Positions 18,092 through 26,289 of a stretch of 41,492 nucleotides of DNA are shown piece by piece. The notes beneath the pieces were generated by a model, which was given only the letters and a program-made list of their open reading frames with translations, did not search any database and had not been told where the DNA came from. Every line of letters starts with the position of its first letter. Within the stretch, counting starts at the first letter, position 1. The stretch is from positions 1 to 41,492 of the forward strand of contig JAILZB010000006.1 of assembly GCA_023512725.1 (NCBI GenBank). Reading direction: 5' to 3'. The position numbers were made by a program, and so were the translations under genes. Source of the DNA: Chloroflexota bacterium (GTDB lineage Bacteria; Chloroflexota; Dehalococcoidia; SpSt-223).

Positions 18092-19842
18092 CGCAGGACC
18101 CCCGCAGCGTTCAGCGCAGCAATCACCTCCGGCAGCACAGCGCGGGCCTCAGCAAGGTCGGTAAGCGGCCGCTCCAGCCAGCGGTTGACCGGGCAGAGAG
18201 TGCGGTCGTCCCAGAAGGAAGCATAGCGCGCGAGCGCGGCCAGCGGCTGGCGAGCGCGGGCCTGTCGCAGTGGCCCTAGGTCGATGGTGGCCCGGAGATA
18301 GGCCTCGCCTTGCCCTTCGATCCGACCGAGGACCTCACCGGTCCAATCGACGACCTGCGAGTAGCCGCGCGACATCGCTTCCGGGTGGCGCCCTCCCAGC
18401 AGCCGCCCGTAATTGGCACTGGCGATGACCATCCCGTTCTCGCGGGCGCGCGTCTGGCGGAGGAGGTCGGCAACGGTGGCCTGGGGGGTGTGAGGCGAGC
18501 CAGCAGCCTGGAGGAGGATCTCCGCCCCCGCCAGGCGAAAGCCGCGGGCTACTTCCGGCCAGGAGAGATCGGACGAAGCTGTAACGGCGAGCCGCCCGTA
18601 GGGGGTGGGAGCGACCGGAAAGAGGTCGGCGGTGCCGTAGGCAGCCAGGATATCACCCGGCGAGCTATCCGGCAGCTGCCCGAGAATGTTCGAGCTGTGG
18701 AGCTTGCGGGCCCGCAGCACCACCTCGCCTGCTGGGCTCACGAGGAGCGCCGTGGTGAACCAGCGGCCAGGCCAGGCCGGGTCGACTTCGAACACGGCGC
18801 CAGCGAGATATACCCCCCAGCGGCGGGCGATCGCCCCGAGCGCCGCTGTCTCCGGGCCCGGCACCTGGAAGCAGACCGCTTGCCATTCTGCCACCGAGCG
18901 CCCCCAGACGAACCCCTGAAGCCAGAACTCGGGAAAGACCACCACCCGCGCGCCACCGACGACCGCTTCGGCAACGAGGTCGGCTGTGCGCGCGAGGTTC
19001 CGATCCACGACCGCGTCCTTCTGGGCAACCGTTTCGATGACGGCGATATCTGCCTGGAGGCAGCAGAGGGTCACCGGTGGTGGTGCTTCCTCGAGGGGCA
19101 GCTCGGGCATGCGCAGGCGATGGTAGCTCGGGGCATAGAGCGGTGGCCGGAGCTGGAGCAGCGGGTTGGCGGGGCTGCGGCGCTGGCGGCGCAGGGCGGC
19201 CAGGTCAAAGGATACCGCGAGGCTGGCCTCGCCGGGGCCGTCCGTCGCGTCGAGCACCCGGCCGCTCGGCGCAATCCAGGCCGTGACGCCGCTGCTGCCA
19301 TCGTGGGGCTGAGGGCTGATGGGGGCGTAGCCACCGGCATCGACCAGGGCCATGGCGAGACAGTTCTCGAACGCCCGGGCGCAGGCGGCCGCCCGCATGG
19401 CCTCCCCCAGCCGCCGGCTGCGTGAAGTCCGCACTGGCACCAGGAGGAGTTCGGCCCCGGCTAGCGCAAGCGCGCGCACCGCTTCGGGAAGGGCAAGCTG
19501 TTGCTCGGTGAGCACCGCGACCGCTCCCAGGGGAGTGAGCGCTGGTTGCTCGGCTGCCCCCGCCTGGAGGACACTGCCATCGCCCGCGAGCAAGAACGGG
19601 AGCTCGCCTTCGGGAGTGGTAAAGGAGCCTGCCAGCAGCGCTCCCGGCGCCCGGGCGAGGGGGTCCAGGCGTCTCAGCCCTGCTGCTGGCGCAAGCGGCC
19701 GTTCTCCCAGGCAAGCGGCCGGGAGCACGACCAGGTCCGCCTGGACGCTGGCAAGGAGCGTCTGGAGCCGACGGCTCGCGGCTGCAGCGGTCGGCCAGAG
19801 GCGGGCCTGAAGTAGCAGGAGGCGGGCCGGCTCGTCGGACAT
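18088..19842 (-). CDS. tandem nitrilase-superfamily (CN-hydrolase fold) protein lacking catalytic Cys
   Basis: A 584-residue protein with two carbon-nitrogen-hydrolase domains (about 5-240 and 255-535). Active members use a Glu-Lys-Cys triad to cleave nitriles, amides or carbamoyl groups. In the second domain Glu305 (VFPEFW) and Lys380 (ARKLHSSN) are present, but the Cys position of the ICYD-like motif is Ser423 (TASSDLSWPE). In the first domain the Glu position is Ala42 (VVLPAACLG), no Lys motif is visible and the Cys position reads AVLTEQQ. Both domains thus appear inactive as classical nitrilases. The fold is otherwise well kept (GAEILL, PE, RARENGMVIASANYG), which argues for purifying selection and a non-classical or regulatory role. 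No partner subunit lies next to it. Confidence 0.82.
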   Translation of the reverse strand: MSDEPARLLLLQARLWPTAAAASRRLQTLLASVQADLVVLPAACLGERPLAPAAGLRRLDPLARAPGALLAGSFTTPEGELPFLLAGDGSVLQAGAAEQPALTPLGAVAVLTEQQLALPEAVRALALAGAELLLVPVRTSRSRRLGEAMRAAACARAFENCLAMALVDAGGYAPISPQPHDGSSGVTAWIAPSGRVLDATDGPGEASLAVSFDLAALRRQRRSPANPLLQLRPPLYAPSYHRLRMPELPLEEAPPPVTLCCLQADIAVIETVAQKDAVVDRNLARTADLVAEAVVGGARVVVFPEFWLQGFVWGRSVAEWQAVCFQVPGPETAALGAIARRWGVYLAGAVFEVDPAWPGRWFTTALLVSPAGEVVLRARKLHSSNILGQLPDSSPGDILAAYGTADLFPVAPTPYGRLAVTASSDLSWPEVARGFRLAGAEILLQAAGSPHTPQATVADLLRQTRARENGMVIASANYGRLLGGRHPEAMSRGYSQVVDWTGEVLGRIEGQGEAYLRATIDLGPLRQARARQPLAALARYASFWDDRTLCPVNRWLERPLTDLAEARAVLPEVIAALNAAGVLR

Positions 19843-19868
19843 CGTGGTGGCCAGGAGCGTGCCGGCAG

Positions 19869-20795
19869 CTATTCTACCTTCCGGCTAGCATCTCCCTCAC
19901 CGAAGAGATAGCCGACCATCTCCCCGGCCGCCCAACTGGCAAAGAAGCTCAGCAGGATCGGGAAGGAGAGAAGCAGCTCCCGGCGGTGGGCCCCCTTTCG
20001 CCAGATGCGCCGGAACGTCCGGACGGGGAGAAGGAACAGCAAGGCGGGAGCAGCGAGGCCGTAGGCCAGTCGTTTCACGGGAGGTGCGCCGCGGAGCCGC
20101 ATGCCCGCAAACGAGCGCGCAAGGTAGAACCGTTGGCTGAGAAACTCCCGGTAGCCGAACGACTTGCAATGGTCCACGAGCACATCGGCCGCCGCGTAGA
20201 GCCGGCACCCGGCCGCCTGCAACCGGGCGTGGAGGAAGGTCTCCCACAGGCCCGCCTCGACGAGGCCGGGGAGCGCCAGCAGCGACTGGCGGCGGTAAGC
20301 CGTGTTCATTCCCGGCAGGTCGGCCGTTTCCCCGGCGGGACGCGGGGCCATGTACTCGCTGTACTCGGTGAAGAAGGCTGCCCAGTCGACCAGCCGCTGG
20401 CGCCGGCCGTTGACGACCGCTCCGGCGATCACGTCCCAGGGGCCGCTCGCAGCGGCCTGGAACCGCTGCAGCCAGTCTGGCCGAGGCTCGCAGTGGTCCT
20501 CGGTCACGATCACCCATTCCCCCCGCGCCAGGCGCATCCCCAGGCTGCGCATCTCCGGGATGGTCATCTCCGGCGAGACGGTCACGAGGGTGGTTGCGGG
20601 AAACTCGGCTTTGAGGCGGCGCGCGACGTTCGCGCGGTCGATGACGATCACCTCCGCGTGAGCTCGTCCTTCCAGCCGCTCGATCGCCTGCAGGCACCTC
20701 GCCAGGGGGGCATAGCCGTTTACTGCCGCGATCACCACGGAGAAGGTGGGAAGAGAAGCCGCTGGGTGCTGGTCCGGTGGTGCCGTGCTGCTCAT
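19869..20795 (-). CDS. family 2-like glycosyltransferase with C-terminal membrane segments
   Basis: The protein is 308 residues. A GT-A fold N-terminus (FSVVIAAVNGYAPLARCL; EVIVIDRA) is followed by VIVTEDHCEP in the DxD position and a LPGMNTAYRR element seen in related glycosyltransferases. The last about 80 residues contain hydrophobic segments ending SWAAGEMVGYLFG. GT2 enzymes transfer sugars from nucleotide or lipid-phosphate donors on the cytoplasmic membrane face; the acceptor is unknown. It lies 9 nt downstream of a paralogous gene in the same orientation, so the two form an operon. It shares its GxN and WxxGExxG motifs with that neighbour and with the gene at 35953-36774. Confidence 0.82.
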   Translation of the reverse strand: MSSTAPPDQHPAASLPTFSVVIAAVNGYAPLARCLQAIERLEGRAHAEVIVIDRANVARRLKAEFPATTLVTVSPEMTIPEMRSLGMRLARGEWVIVTEDHCEPRPDWLQRFQAAASGPWDVIAGAVVNGRRQRLVDWAAFFTEYSEYMAPRPAGETADLPGMNTAYRRQSLLALPGLVEAGLWETFLHARLQAAGCRLYAAADVLVDHCKSFGYREFLSQRFYLARSFAGMRLRGAPPVKRLAYGLAAPALLFLLPVRTFRRIWRKGAHRRELLLSFPILLSFFASWAAGEMVGYLFGEGDASRKVE

Positions 20796-20804
20796 CGCTC
20801 CTCG

Positions 20805-21641
20805 CTAGCACTGCTGGCAGCTTGCGCCTGGCCCGAGAAGATAGCCGATCGCCTCGCCAGCCGCCCAGGCCAGCAGGAACAGCAGGACGAGTGGGACGGC
20901 AGGGAGGGCTGCCCAGCGCGCGTGACGCTTCGACCAGAGCGCGCGCGCGAGCCGCACGCCGAGGACGAGGGCAACGAGCGGGAAGGCAAGCGCACGCAGG
21001 ATGCGCTCGCCCGGGCTGAGCAAGGCGCGGCGGCGGCCAGCGAAGCAACGCCCCTGCTGAAAGCGGTCCCGCAGGAAGGGGAGGAGGCGCCAAGGGCGAG
21101 CATGCACCACCAACAGTGCCGGCACGTACTGCCCAGTGAGACCAGCGGCTTGCCAGCGTGCGACGGCAACGTCCTTCCAGAACGGTTCGCCGGCCGAGCC
21201 GACCTGTTCGAGGGCGGAGCGATGGACGATAAGATTGGTGCCGGCCAGACCAGCGCGCGCCGACGAGGGTGGAAGAAAGGCTCCGTACTCTGCCAGGAAC
21301 GCTGCCCAGGTGATCAGCTGGCGGCCACCACCGTAGGCGACCGGTCCGCTGGCGAGGGAAGCCTGGGCGAGCGCCTGTCGGGCGGCGGCCAGCCAGCTGG
21401 GCGCGAGCTGGCAGGCGGGGTCGACGAGAGCGATGGCCTCGCCGTGGGCGGCGGCGATCCCCGCTGCACGCAGGACGGGGGTTGGCTGGCCGGGAAGCGA
21501 GAGGAGACGGACGCCGGGGAGCGTGGTCAGGTCGCCCACGCCATCGACCAGGATGACCTCCAGGTCGGGAGGGAGCGATCGGATGAAGCGGTCGAGGTCG
21601 TCCTGGGGGAAACGGCGAGCGGCAACGAGCGAGATGCGCAT
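20805..21641 (-). CDS. divergent family 2-like glycosyltransferase with C-terminal membrane segments
   Basis: First gene of the two-gene minus-strand operon; 278 residues, ATG 21641. The N-terminus MRISLVAARRF and VILVDGVGDL form the GT-A beta-strands. The metal-binding position reads ALVDPACQL, so DxD is not preserved. Later elements (WAAFLAEYGAFLPP, LAGTNLIVHR, then hydrophobic segments ending LAWAAGEAIGYLLG) correspond to the downstream paralogue. Either it is a metal-independent transferase or a non-catalytic partner of its neighbour. The gene is divergent from the Ser/Thr kinase; a palindrome lies between them. Confidence 0.75.
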   Translation of the reverse strand: MRISLVAARRFPQDDLDRFIRSLPPDLEVILVDGVGDLTTLPGVRLLSLPGQPTPVLRAAGIAAAHGEAIALVDPACQLAPSWLAAARQALAQASLASGPVAYGGGRQLITWAAFLAEYGAFLPPSSARAGLAGTNLIVHRSALEQVGSAGEPFWKDVAVARWQAAGLTGQYVPALLVVHARPWRLLPFLRDRFQQGRCFAGRRRALLSPGERILRALAFPLVALVLGVRLARALWSKRHARWAALPAVPLVLLFLLAWAAGEAIGYLLGPGASCQQC

Positions 21642-21647
21642 GATGTG

Positions 21648-21665
21648 CTAGCCGAAATGGGCTAG
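21648..21665. promoter_or_regulatory. palindrome between divergent GT2 operon and kinase gene
   Basis: Perfect inverted repeat CTAGCC-GAAATG-GGCTAG, beginning 6 nt upstream of the glycosyltransferase start and about 55 nt upstream of the kinase start. A TGC-TATTGT extended -10-like element (21671-21679) follows on the plus strand. It could be a shared operator; no regulator is identified. Confidence 0.35.
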
Positions 21666-21719
21666 GGGCATGCTATTGTTGGTACGCTCGCCAGGAGCGC
21701 CAGGCCCGGAGGAGGGGCC

Positions 21720-23333
21720 GTGAGCGACGCCTACCTGCCGCTGAAATTCGGCAACTACCTGATCGAGGAGTTGGTCGGTCAGGGGGGGATGGGGGTGGTC
21801 TATCGCGCCCGCCACACCTACCTTGACCGGCTGGCGGCCCTCAAGATCATCCACGATTTCCTCATCCGCGACCCGCTCGCCCGGGAGCGCTTTCTGCGCG
21901 AGGCCCAGGTTGCTGCCCAGCTGAAGCACGAGCAGATCGCCCAGGTCTACGACTTCGGCGAAGATGAAGGGCACTACTACCTGGCGATGGAGTACATCGC
22001 TGGCCAGGGGCTCGACCAGCTCCTGCACGCCGGGCCACTTCCGCTGCCACGGGCACTGGCCCTCCTCGACCAGGTAGCACAGGCCCTGGACTACCTCCGC
22101 CAGCAGGGGGTCGTCCACCGCGACCTCAAGCCCTCGAATATTCTGGTCACCCCCCAGGACCGGATCGCGATCGTGGATTTTGGCATTGCCACGGCCCTGG
22201 CGGCCACCCGCGTCAGTCGCGAAGGCGAGATTGTCGGGACGCTGGCCTACTGTGCGCCTGAGCAGCTTCAGGGAGGAGCCATCACCCCCAGTGTGGATAG
22301 CTACGCCCTTGGCGTGATCGCCTACGAGATGCTCACCGGCCAGCTTCCCTTCGATGCTGACACCTCCCAGGGGCTCATCTGGCTGATCGCCTTTGGGGAA
22401 CCCCTACTGCCGCGGAGCCTGCGCCCCGACCTGCCAGAGGCCGTAGAGCGTGTGCTGCTGAAGCAGCTGGCGAAGACGCCAGCTGCCCGCTATCCCTCCG
22501 CGCAGGCATTCCTCACCGCGCTGCGGGCGGCTGCCCGGCTGCAGCCCTATACTCCGCTCGCTCAATTGACCACCCCGCCACCTGGCTTGCCAGAGGTGCC
22601 CCGGGTGGACTACCCCCCGCCTGGCCTGGGGGAGCCTGGCCCACCCAGCGAGCCTGGACGCCGCGCCCACGTGACCCCGCCCCGTTCGTTCCCCGCTGCG
22701 CGCTCGTCGCAGCGGGCGCGGTGGGCCGGAGTGGCGGCCGTGGTGGCGCTGATAAGCATCCTGGGTGCGGCCCTCCTGGGCGGGGTGCTGCTCGTGGCCA
22801 GCGGTGGCATGAGCCGGTTACCCCCATCGCAGGCAGCAGAAGGAGAGCAGCTGCTCCTCGCTGCCCGTGCGCGCCCACCGCTGGTCGGGCCGCTCAGTGG
22901 CACGAGCGATGCCGCGGGGCCGGCACTCGCTCTGGCGGATCTCGTTGCTGAGGTCCAAATCTCCAACCCTGCCAGTGCCTCCTGGCGCTACGGCCTCGCC
23001 TTCCGCCAGAGCGAGGGGGCTGCCTACCGCGTGCTGGTCGGACCGCCGGGGTGGGTTCTGCTGGGGGAAGCCGGTCGCTGGGAGTTGGTACTGCTCCGCA
23101 ATCCCCCGCAGGTGCTCGCGAAGGGCAGCCTCCCGATCTTCAACACCTCGCCCGAGTCCAGCAACCGCCTGGTGCTGGTAGCGGCCGGCCCACGGGGATA
23201 CCTCTGGGTGAATGACGGCTTTGCCGGCGCGCTCGACCTTGGAGCGCACGCGGACGCGGGGAGGCTAAGCGTCGTCAGCGAAGGCGAGCCAGTCGCCTAC
23301 CGCGAACTCCGGATCTGGGCGCTCGCCCCCTAG
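21720..23333 (+). CDS. receptor-type serine/threonine protein kinase
   Basis: Hanks-type kinase of 537 residues. GTG 21720 is preceded by GGAGGAGG. The kinase domain spans about 12-275: glycine loop GQGGMGVVY (20-28), ATP-binding Lys42 in AALKII, catalytic loop HRDLKPSN (His133, Asp135), DFG with Asp153, and APEQ. A Pro-rich juxtamembrane linker precedes one membrane helix (about 335-362). The remaining about 175 extracytoplasmic residues form a beta-rich domain (GLAFRQSEG, WELVLLRN, YLWVNDGF) that looks like a lectin/LamG-type jelly roll. It resembles sensor parts of other Chloroflexota/Actinobacteria kinases but lacks PASTA repeats. Ligand and substrates are unknown. Confidence 0.92.
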   Translation: MSDAYLPLKFGNYLIEELVGQGGMGVVYRARHTYLDRLAALKIIHDFLIRDPLARERFLREAQVAAQLKHEQIAQVYDFGEDEGHYYLAMEYIAGQGLDQLLHAGPLPLPRALALLDQVAQALDYLRQQGVVHRDLKPSNILVTPQDRIAIVDFGIATALAATRVSREGEIVGTLAYCAPEQLQGGAITPSVDSYALGVIAYEMLTGQLPFDADTSQGLIWLIAFGEPLLPRSLRPDLPEAVERVLLKQLAKTPAARYPSAQAFLTALRAAARLQPYTPLAQLTTPPPGLPEVPRVDYPPPGLGEPGPPSEPGRRAHVTPPRSFPAARSSQRARWAGVAAVVALISILGAALLGGVLLVASGGMSRLPPSQAAEGEQLLLAARARPPLVGPLSGTSDAAGPALALADLVAEVQISNPASASWRYGLAFRQSEGAAYRVLVGPPGWVLLGEAGRWELVLLRNPPQVLAKGSLPIFNTSPESSNRLVLVAAGPRGYLWVNDGFAGALDLGAHADAGRLSVVSEGEPVAYRELRIWALAP

Positions 23334-23485
23334 CGCGCGGGCGGCAAGGTGGGCAGGGCGAGGGTGCCACCGGCGCTGGCCCGCGTGGCGAGTGGCTTCC
23401 GGCGTGGGGGAAAGTGTTGGGCAGAGGTGCCCGGTGTCTGCTACCTTTGAAGCGGCGGCGCTCGCGCCTTGCCTGGCACAACGAG

Positions 23486-23509
23486 CCCGCGCACAGCGTG
23501 GTGCGCGGG
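23486..23509. other. GC-rich hairpin just upstream of the trehalose-phosphatase-like gene
   Basis: Perfect 9-bp stem CCCGCGCAC / GTGCGCGGG around loop AGCGTG. It ends 3-4 nt before the ribosome-binding region (GGAGGAAC) of the next gene. There is no U-tract, so it is either the 3' structure of the kinase transcript or a 5'-leader element affecting translation. Confidence 0.5.
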
Positions 23510-23525
23510 AGCGGAGGAACCAACG

Positions 23526-24344
23526 ATGGCCATTCCGGTGCTCGACCCCTCGCTGCTCCTTCCCGCCCTCATCCGGCCGACCGCTCTCTTCGTCAATCTC
23601 AACGGCGTGCTCGCGCCGATCGCGGCCCACCCCGAGCAGGTCAGCGTCGCTGAGCCGGTGCGGGCGTCCCTCCGCACCCTTGCCCGCTCCCTCGACCTGG
23701 TCGCCGTCGTCTCCGGTGCGCCCGCCCTGCTCGCGCGGGCGGTGGTCGGTGTGGAGGGGGTGCTGTACCTCGGCAATCATGGGAGCGAGCGCATCGACCG
23801 CACTGGGCAGCTCACCCAGCGGGTGCGACCGGATGAGCGGCTGCTCACCCTGGCCCAGGAGGCCGTGCGTCGGCTCGGCGACCGTGCCCTCATCGTTGAG
23901 GCGAAGGGTGCGGGGGCCGCTATTCACTGGCGGTCGGCCAAACACCCGCGTCAGGCCCGCAAGCAGCTGCTCGCCTTCCTGCAACCCGGGGAGCAGGCAC
24001 ACCAGTTTCGCCTGGTCGAAGGGCGCTGCCTGATTGAGCTGCGCCCGCTCGACGAGCCGGGCAAAGGAGGGGCGGTGGCTGCCCTCCTCGCCGAGTACGG
24101 GGTGCGGGGAGCGCTCTACCTCGGCGACGACCGGAGCGACCTGCCGGCCTTCGCGGAGGTCCAGCGCTTGCGCCAGCGAGGTGGCTTCGGGATTGCTATT
24201 GCGGTGGCGAATGAGGAGACCCCCGCCGCCGTGACCGCCACAGCTGACTTTGTGGTGGCGGGCGTGCCTCAGGTAGCCGCGCTCCTGGATTGGCTAGCCA
24301 ATCGGGTGGGGAACCTGCTCGCGCGTCCCGCGGGCAGGCGTTGA
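23526..24344 (+). CDS. trehalose-phosphatase (OtsB)-family protein lacking the nucleophile Asp
   Basis: HAD-superfamily protein of 272 residues. ATG 23526, which follows GAGGAACC, is the likely start; a longer frame begins at 23469 but adds non-conserved sequence. OtsB dephosphorylates trehalose-6-phosphate using an N-terminal DxDGT nucleophile. Here motif I reads VNLNGVLAP: both Asp positions are Asn (Asn24, Asn26), and the SGR of motif II is SGA (63-65). The other OtsB marks are intact: LGNHGSE, VEAKGAGAAIHWR, ELRPLDEPGKGGA (Lys) and motif IV GDDRSD (Asp201, Asp202). It is thus probably not an active phosphatase but may bind sugar phosphate. No trehalose-6-phosphate synthase gene is adjacent; the kinase gene is 192 bp upstream. 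Confidence 0.82.
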   Translation: MAIPVLDPSLLLPALIRPTALFVNLNGVLAPIAAHPEQVSVAEPVRASLRTLARSLDLVAVVSGAPALLARAVVGVEGVLYLGNHGSERIDRTGQLTQRVRPDERLLTLAQEAVRRLGDRALIVEAKGAGAAIHWRSAKHPRQARKQLLAFLQPGEQAHQFRLVEGRCLIELRPLDEPGKGGAVAALLAEYGVRGALYLGDDRSDLPAFAEVQRLRQRGGFGIAIAVANEETPAAVTATADFVVAGVPQVAALLDWLANRVGNLLARPAGRR

Positions 24345-24705
24345 GCCGGCCCGCGGTCGGAATGGTGTGCCCACCGTTCTCCGCTCGGCGGCCGTAGCAA
24401 GCGCAGAGCGATAGCCGCGTCGCCACGCTGCCCACGCTCGGCCGCCCTCCCTAGAAGGGGCAGTCCGTAGGCGAGGGGGCGCCCGTAGCGGTACCAGTGC
24501 ACCCGTACCACCCAGCTGCTCCGAGCGAGGAGTGGCAAGCACAACGCGGTGCCCCTTGTGCCCGCGGGAAGGAGATGCCAGCGTGAAGCCTGGCGCAGCA
24601 TTTTCCCGCGATCGGTCCCCCTGGGCCATAATGAGGGGCCAAACGGCGCTGGTGGGTGGCGAACGCCCCAAGCGTACGATCGAGCTATCTGGCGAAGGAG
24701 GGGGA
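24345..24705. other. intergenic region (361 bp) before the flavoprotein gene
   Basis: No recognisable gene. A minus-strand frame (24269-24601) contains the protein-like stretch YGRPLAYGLPLLGRAA but lacks a ribosome-binding site and family identity, so I do not call it. CATAAT (24627-24632) may be a -10 for the flavoprotein gene, without a good -35 at proper spacing. A strong ribosome-binding site (GAAGGAGG) lies at 24694-24701. Confidence 0.35.
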
Positions 24706-26160
24706 ATGACGCACCTGATCATCGTCGGCGCAGGCAACGCCGGGCTCCCAGCGGCGATCGAGGCGGCTGACCTCGGGGCGCGGGTTACCCTGATCGAGCA
24801 GAGCGACCGCGTGGGAGGCACGCTCTGGCGTTCGAGCGCGATCATGAGTGGAGCGGGCACGCGCATGCAGCGGGCGAAAGGCTACCACGATAGCCCGCAG
24901 GCGCACTTCGAGGACTGCCTCGCGATCGGTCGCGGCCGGAACGACTCTGCCTTGCTCCGCCTAGCGACGACCGTAGCGGCAGAGACGATCGACTGGCTGC
25001 AGGACCTGGGCGTTCCCTTTACCGAGGACTCGCCCCGCTTCGCTCCCGAGCACGAGCTGTACACCAACCCGCGCAGTCACTACCTGCAGCCGTTTCCGGG
25101 CACCCAGGCTGCCGGGATCAATGCCATCATCCCGCTCGAACGCGAGCTGAAGCGACGGATCGCGGCCGGGAAGGTCACCCTGCGCCTCGCGACGCGGGTC
25201 GTCGCTCTCCTCTGCGAGGAAGGCACGGGAGCAGTGATAGGCGTCCGCACGCGGGGGGTGCTCGGCGAGGAAGCGGAGGTGCGGGGCGATGCCGTCATCC
25301 TCGCGACCGGTGGTTACGCTGGCAACCTCGAGCTGATGCGGCGGCTCCATCCCCAGTTCTCGCACGTCATCACCCTGGCGCCCCGCGAGGCCGATGGGTC
25401 GGGCATGCTGCTGGCTGAGCAAGTGGGCGCCGCCCTCACCAACATGGACCTGCTGATCCCCCTGCCTGGCGGCGTGCCCGACCCGCGCGTGCCGGGCGAG
25501 TGCCTGTACTGGGTGATGATCGTCAATCAGCGGGCGCCGGCGGAGGCGGGGGACATCTACGTTAACAAGCTGGGCAAGCGCTACATCCGTGAGGACGAGA
25601 AGCGACCGGACGTCCGCGAGCGGGCGCTGATGGAGCAGCCCGACACCTGCATGATCGCCGTCTTCGACGAACCGATGCGCGAAGGGCTCACCGAGCGGGT
25701 CTCCCTCTTCACCAAGCGTGAGCTCGAAGGCGGGCGGGGTAACCCGAACGTGGTCATCTCGGCACCGACTATCGAAGCGCTCGCGGCCCGGCTCGGCATC
25801 GACCCCCCGACTCTGCGTGCCACCGTCGACCGCTACAACACCTTCGTTATCCAGGGAGTAGACGAAGACTTTGGCCGCGAGAAGATGCCCAAGGCGATCG
25901 ATACCCCGCCGTTCCACGCGGTGGTGACCTACGGCGTAGTGCTGGGAACGATGGGCGGCGTCAAGGTGAACGAGCGTCTCGAGGTGCTGCGGCCGGATGG
26001 CCGGCCAGTCCCAGGGCTGTACGCAGCGGGTGAGGTGCTCGGCAAAGGGCAGATCATGGGCGACGGCCTCTGCAGCGGCTTCGCCGCCGGTCCAGCCTTC
26101 TCCTTCGGGCGGCTGGCGGCGCGCAACGCCCTGGCCGCGCGAGCCACGGCACGCGTATAG
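24706..26160 (+). CDS. FAD-dependent dehydrogenase of the fumarate reductase/3-oxosteroid dehydrogenase flavoprotein family
   Basis: Flavoprotein of 484 residues. ATG 24706 follows GAAGGAGGGG; upstream in-frame sequence has no conservation. The FAD-binding Rossmann motif is IIVGAGNAGLPAA (5-17), followed by the acidic strand end LIEQSDRVGGTL. The second FAD element is VILATGGYAGN, and the C-terminal element YAAGEVLGKGQIMGDGLCSGFAAG closes the FAD site. The middle capping domain determines substrate. The family includes fumarate/urocanate reductases and ketosteroid dehydrogenases, all doing hydride transfer at activated C-C bonds. Neither heme-binding nor FMN-binding domains are attached, and no iron-sulfur subunit lies nearby, so it is a soluble single-subunit enzyme of undetermined substrate. 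Confidence 0.88.
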   Translation: MTHLIIVGAGNAGLPAAIEAADLGARVTLIEQSDRVGGTLWRSSAIMSGAGTRMQRAKGYHDSPQAHFEDCLAIGRGRNDSALLRLATTVAAETIDWLQDLGVPFTEDSPRFAPEHELYTNPRSHYLQPFPGTQAAGINAIIPLERELKRRIAAGKVTLRLATRVVALLCEEGTGAVIGVRTRGVLGEEAEVRGDAVILATGGYAGNLELMRRLHPQFSHVITLAPREADGSGMLLAEQVGAALTNMDLLIPLPGGVPDPRVPGECLYWVMIVNQRAPAEAGDIYVNKLGKRYIREDEKRPDVRERALMEQPDTCMIAVFDEPMREGLTERVSLFTKRELEGGRGNPNVVISAPTIEALAARLGIDPPTLRATVDRYNTFVIQGVDEDFGREKMPKAIDTPPFHAVVTYGVVLGTMGGVKVNERLEVLRPDGRPVPGLYAAGEVLGKGQIMGDGLCSGFAAGPAFSFGRLAARNALAARATARV

Positions 26161-26289
26161 CACCTGCCCCTGATGGGAGGAGGTGTGGCACACTGACCCG
26201 AACTTGGCCCAGAGGGGGTAGTGCGCGAGACGATCCAGGGCCTCGGGTGGTACGTTCGCCGGACACCAGAGACCGCACCCCTCGGGCGT

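Noticed and set aside
19986-21665. 559-codon plus-strand open frame over the two GT2 genes
   Set aside because: Charged, low-complexity composition typical of a GC shadow; the minus-strand genes have clear family motifs.
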